This document shows, in pieces, positions 5,829 to 7,877 of a DNA stretch of 7,877 nt. The DNA comes from Deltaproteobacteria bacterium (GTDB lineage: Bacteria; Desulfobacterota; DSM-4660; Desulfatiglandales; HGW-15), in contig JAHECH010000176.1 in assembly GCA_024641835.1 (NCBI GenBank), positions 1-7,877 on the forward strand, written 5' to 3'. Every line of letters starts with the position of its first letter. Position 1 is the stretch's first letter. The notes under the pieces were generated by a model, which worked only from the letters and a program-made list of their open reading frames with translations, did not search any database and was not told where the DNA came from. Position numbers and translations under genes: made by a program.

Positions 5829-7139
5829 ATGAACTCCTTAGCTGAAGAATTGAATGACATTATTCAGGCTGCCAATCTTCATGTTTACGATATGCTCTCA
5901 GAGGTGGGGAAAAACCTCTTTTTTCCCAAGGGCATACTCACCCAGAGCGCTGAGGCCAAGGAAAAAGCTCACCGATTCAACGCCACTATCGGGATGGCTA
6001 CCGAAAAAGGCCGCACCATGTACCTCCCTTCGGTCATGGCGATGATCCGTGGACTTGAACCTGAAGAGACGCTCGCCTATGCTCCCTCTTTTGGCATCAT
6101 GCCTCTTCGCAAGGCATGGAAGGAGGCGATCCTGGAAAAGAACCCCTCCCTTGCAGGGAAAAAGATCAGCCTGCCCGTGGTCACCAATGCCCTCACCCAT
6201 GGCCTGAGCGTCATATCAGATATGTGGGTTAACCCGGGAGACGTCATTGCCCTGCCTGATAAGCTCTGGGGAAATTACAACTTGGTCTTTTCTGTGCGCA
6301 GGGGAGCAAGAATCGTGACCTACGAGCTGTTTGATAACGGGAGAGGATTTAATCTCAAGAGCTTTGAGGCGTGCCTCAAATCTGAAGCAGCCAAGAAAGA
6401 TAAGCTCATCGTTCTATTCAACTTCCCCAACAACCCCACAGGATATACGGTGACTCACTCTGAAGCAGACCGGATCGTGGAAATCCTCCTGAATCTCGCC
6501 GAGAGGGGCAAGAATGTCCTCACCTTGACCGATGACGCCTATTTCGGGCTTTTTTATGAGAAGGATGCTCTTAAGGAGTCCATTTTTAGCCGGCTGGTGG
6601 GTCGGCACCCCCGGCTTTTTGTGGTCAAACTGGATGGGGCTACCAAGGAGAACTATGTCTGGGGTCTCCGGGTTGGATTCATCACCTACGGCGCTTACTT
6701 GGGGAGCAACCATGATCAGGTCTACGATGCTCTGGAAAGAAAAACCGCGGGAGCCGTGAGAGGTTCTATCTCCAATGTCTCCCATTTGAGCCAGTCTATT
6801 GTTCTCAAATCATTGCAAACGCCGACCTACATGGCTGAAAAGGAAGAAAAGCTTCGAATCATGACGGAAAGGGCTCACGAAGTGAAACGGGTGCTGGCGG
6901 ATCCGAAGTACCGGCAAGCATGGGAAGTCTATCCTTTCAATTCCGGATACTTCATCTGCCTGAAACTGAACAAAGTGGAGGCAGAGCCCCTGAGGGTTCA
7001 CCTTCTTGACCATTACGGCATCGGGCTCATCTCTCTCGGGGAATATGATTTGCGGGTCGCTTTCTCTTGCATTGAAAAAGAGGACATTCAAGAGCTTTTC
7101 GACACGATCCTTAAGGGAGTCGAGGATCTGGATCGCTAA
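5829..7139 (+). CDS. Class I/II PLP-dependent aminotransferase, substrate unknown
   Basis: This is a fold-type I pyridoxal-phosphate enzyme that moves an amino group between an amino acid and a 2-oxo acid; it should be cytoplasmic. The 436 residues fit the family. Seen: FNFPNNPTG around 198-205, whose Asn202 contacts the cofactor ring; DDAYFGLFY from 235, where Asp235 and Tyr238 match the PLP-binding Asp and Tyr; GATKENYVWGLRVG at 270-283, where Lys273 fits the Schiff-base lysine and Arg281 the phosphate-binding Arg; and YDLRVAF, where Arg409 should bind the substrate carboxylate. An N-terminal block, FPKGILTQSAEAKEKAHRFNATIGMA, marks an aspartate/aromatic-like subgroup, but I cannot assign the substrate. 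In-frame TTG (5769) and GTG (5820) lie upstream. ATG 5829 is preferred because AAAAGG ends eight bases before it. It is divergent from the oxidation operon and three bases ahead of a GAF-domain gene, so the two are probably co-transcribed. Confidence 0.9.
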   Translation: MNSLAEELNDIIQAANLHVYDMLSEVGKNLFFPKGILTQSAEAKEKAHRFNATIGMATEKGRTMYLPSVMAMIRGLEPEETLAYAPSFGIMPLRKAWKEAILEKNPSLAGKKISLPVVTNALTHGLSVISDMWVNPGDVIALPDKLWGNYNLVFSVRRGARIVTYELFDNGRGFNLKSFEACLKSEAAKKDKLIVLFNFPNNPTGYTVTHSEADRIVEILLNLAERGKNVLTLTDDAYFGLFYEKDALKESIFSRLVGRHPRLFVVKLDGATKENYVWGLRVGFITYGAYLGSNHDQVYDALERKTAGAVRGSISNVSHLSQSIVLKSLQTPTYMAEKEEKLRIMTERAHEVKRVLADPKYRQAWEVYPFNSGYFICLKLNKVEAEPLRVHLLDHYGIGLISLGEYDLRVAFSCIEKEDIQELFDTILKGVEDLDR

Positions 7140-7142
7140 GAC

Positions 7143-7877
7143 ATGTGGAACATTTCTGAAGATCTCATCAAGTCCCTCCAGAAAGAGCCCTGGGCGCAGT
7201 CCTGCGGGGACCAGGATTTCTGGACTCATCTCATCCAGTGGTTCAAGGACACCGTTTTGCCGGAGTTCCTGGGAGATATTTCCAGCCGAGTCGACGAGAT
7301 CATCGAAATCAGCCCTGATCTCTCTGAGCCGGAAATCCTCACTGGCACGACCCGCTACATGGTTGATTTCCTGGGAGCCATATCCGCATCCGTAAGGACC
7401 TATGATCCAAACACCGAGCAGATGCTTTCTTATGGATCTTACCCTTATGAAGAGCACTCCAGAGCCAAATATATTCCTCTGGAAGACACGATCGCCGGAT
7501 ACGTGGTGAAGAGCAGAAAGCCCTACCTTGTCCCTAATGTTCTCGAAGAGAAGCTGTACCAGGACAAAGAAAGGGCTGTCAGCAAAGGGGCATTCTCGAT
7601 CATGGCGGTGCCCCTCGCCATACCTCGCTTTTTCCCTGACGAGAGAGACACCGCAGGGGTGATCCAGGTCTATTTTGCTGAAAAGGACCGACCCTTCTCC
7701 CAGCTGGAAGTCCAGATGGCTGACCTCATGGCTCGCAGGCTCAGCTTTGTTATCGCCCGCAAAAAGCTTCTCTCCATGCACAGAATCAACGAAAAAAAGG
7801 ACGCCATCGTACAAAAAATCTTTCTGAAACTCGGGGCACGGGGTGGGGTCAAGATGAAAGATGTTTTCAACCGCGTG
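7143..7877 (+). CDS. GAF-domain signalling protein (3' end outside window)
   Basis: The frame is open for 245 codons from ATG 7143 to the right edge. Residues 1-60 are a helical leader rich in Trp and acidic residues. Residues about 62-207 look like a GAF sensor domain: YMVDFLGAISASVRTYDP (72-89), then IPLEDTIAGYVVKSRKPYLVPNV (111-133), SIMAVPLAI (152-160) and AGVIQVYFAEKDRPFSQLEVQMADLMARRLSFVIA to about 205. These resemble the substitution pattern of GAF domains placed before histidine-kinase or output modules. A charged helix follows (RKKLLSMHRINEKKDAIV), and the output part is not visible. No signal peptide or membrane segment is seen, so it is likely cytoplasmic. The ATG is three bases after the aminotransferase stop and the nearest GAGG is about 17 bases back, so translation is probably coupled. 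Whether it is a kinase, a cyclic-nucleotide enzyme or a transcription regulator cannot be decided here. Confidence 0.75.
   Translation, partial: MWNISEDLIKSLQKEPWAQSCGDQDFWTHLIQWFKDTVLPEFLGDISSRVDEIIEISPDLSEPEILTGTTRYMVDFLGAISASVRTYDPNTEQMLSYGSYPYEEHSRAKYIPLEDTIAGYVVKSRKPYLVPNVLEEKLYQDKERAVSKGAFSIMAVPLAIPRFFPDERDTAGVIQVYFAEKDRPFSQLEVQMADLMARRLSFVIARKKLLSMHRINEKKDAIVQKIFLKLGARGGVKMKDVFNRV

Noticed and set aside
6810..7814. A 334-codon minus-strand open frame opposite the aminotransferase and GAF genes
   Set aside because: It spans two real genes on the other strand and has no motifs of its own.

Overview
The window looks like part of the chromosome of an anaerobic, fatty-acid-oxidising bacterium, most likely a sulfate-reducing or syntrophic member of the Desulfobacterota. 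This rests on the kind of proteins seen, their compact spacing and a roughly mid-50s GC content judged by eye. It is an inference, not a phylogenetic assignment. No RNA genes, CRISPR arrays, insertion sequences or phage genes were seen, and genes cover almost everything.

Region 1 (1-5629, minus strand) is one tight operon read right to left from a good sigma70-like promoter at 5670-5699. It encodes an acetyl-CoA acetyltransferase-type thiolase, an enoyl-CoA hydratase, an intact acyl-CoA dehydrogenase (ACAD-2), a second acyl-CoA dehydrogenase gene that is damaged (ACAD-1), and the large subunit of a coenzyme-B12-dependent acyl-CoA mutase that runs off the left edge. Gaps between genes are 15-20 bases. 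The mutase has Phe and Gln at the two positions that are Tyr and Arg in methylmalonyl-CoA mutase, which is the published isobutyryl-CoA mutase pattern. Read together, the genes would convert isobutyryl-CoA to butyryl-CoA, then crotonyl-CoA, 3-hydroxybutyryl-CoA and, after a dehydrogenase not seen here, acetoacetyl-CoA and two acetyl-CoA. This is a candidate isobutyrate/butyrate (or branched acyl) oxidation module. The B12-binding small subunit, the 3-hydroxyacyl-CoA dehydrogenase, the electron-transfer flavoprotein and a CoA ligase or transferase are not in the window.

ACAD-1 is the strangest gene. It has a frameshift near 1416-1419, CTG where the family has an ATG start, and Met in place of the catalytic Glu, and several FAD-contact motifs are eroded. 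It is either a decaying duplicate or, if the frameshift is a sequencing error, a non-catalytic partner subunit of the neighbouring intact dehydrogenase.

Region 2 (5630-5828) is a 199-base divergent intergenic stretch with a promoter candidate in each direction and a short inverted repeat.

Region 3 (5829-7877, plus strand) holds a class I/II PLP-dependent aminotransferase of unknown substrate. Three bases later begins a GAF-domain signalling protein, cut by the right edge.
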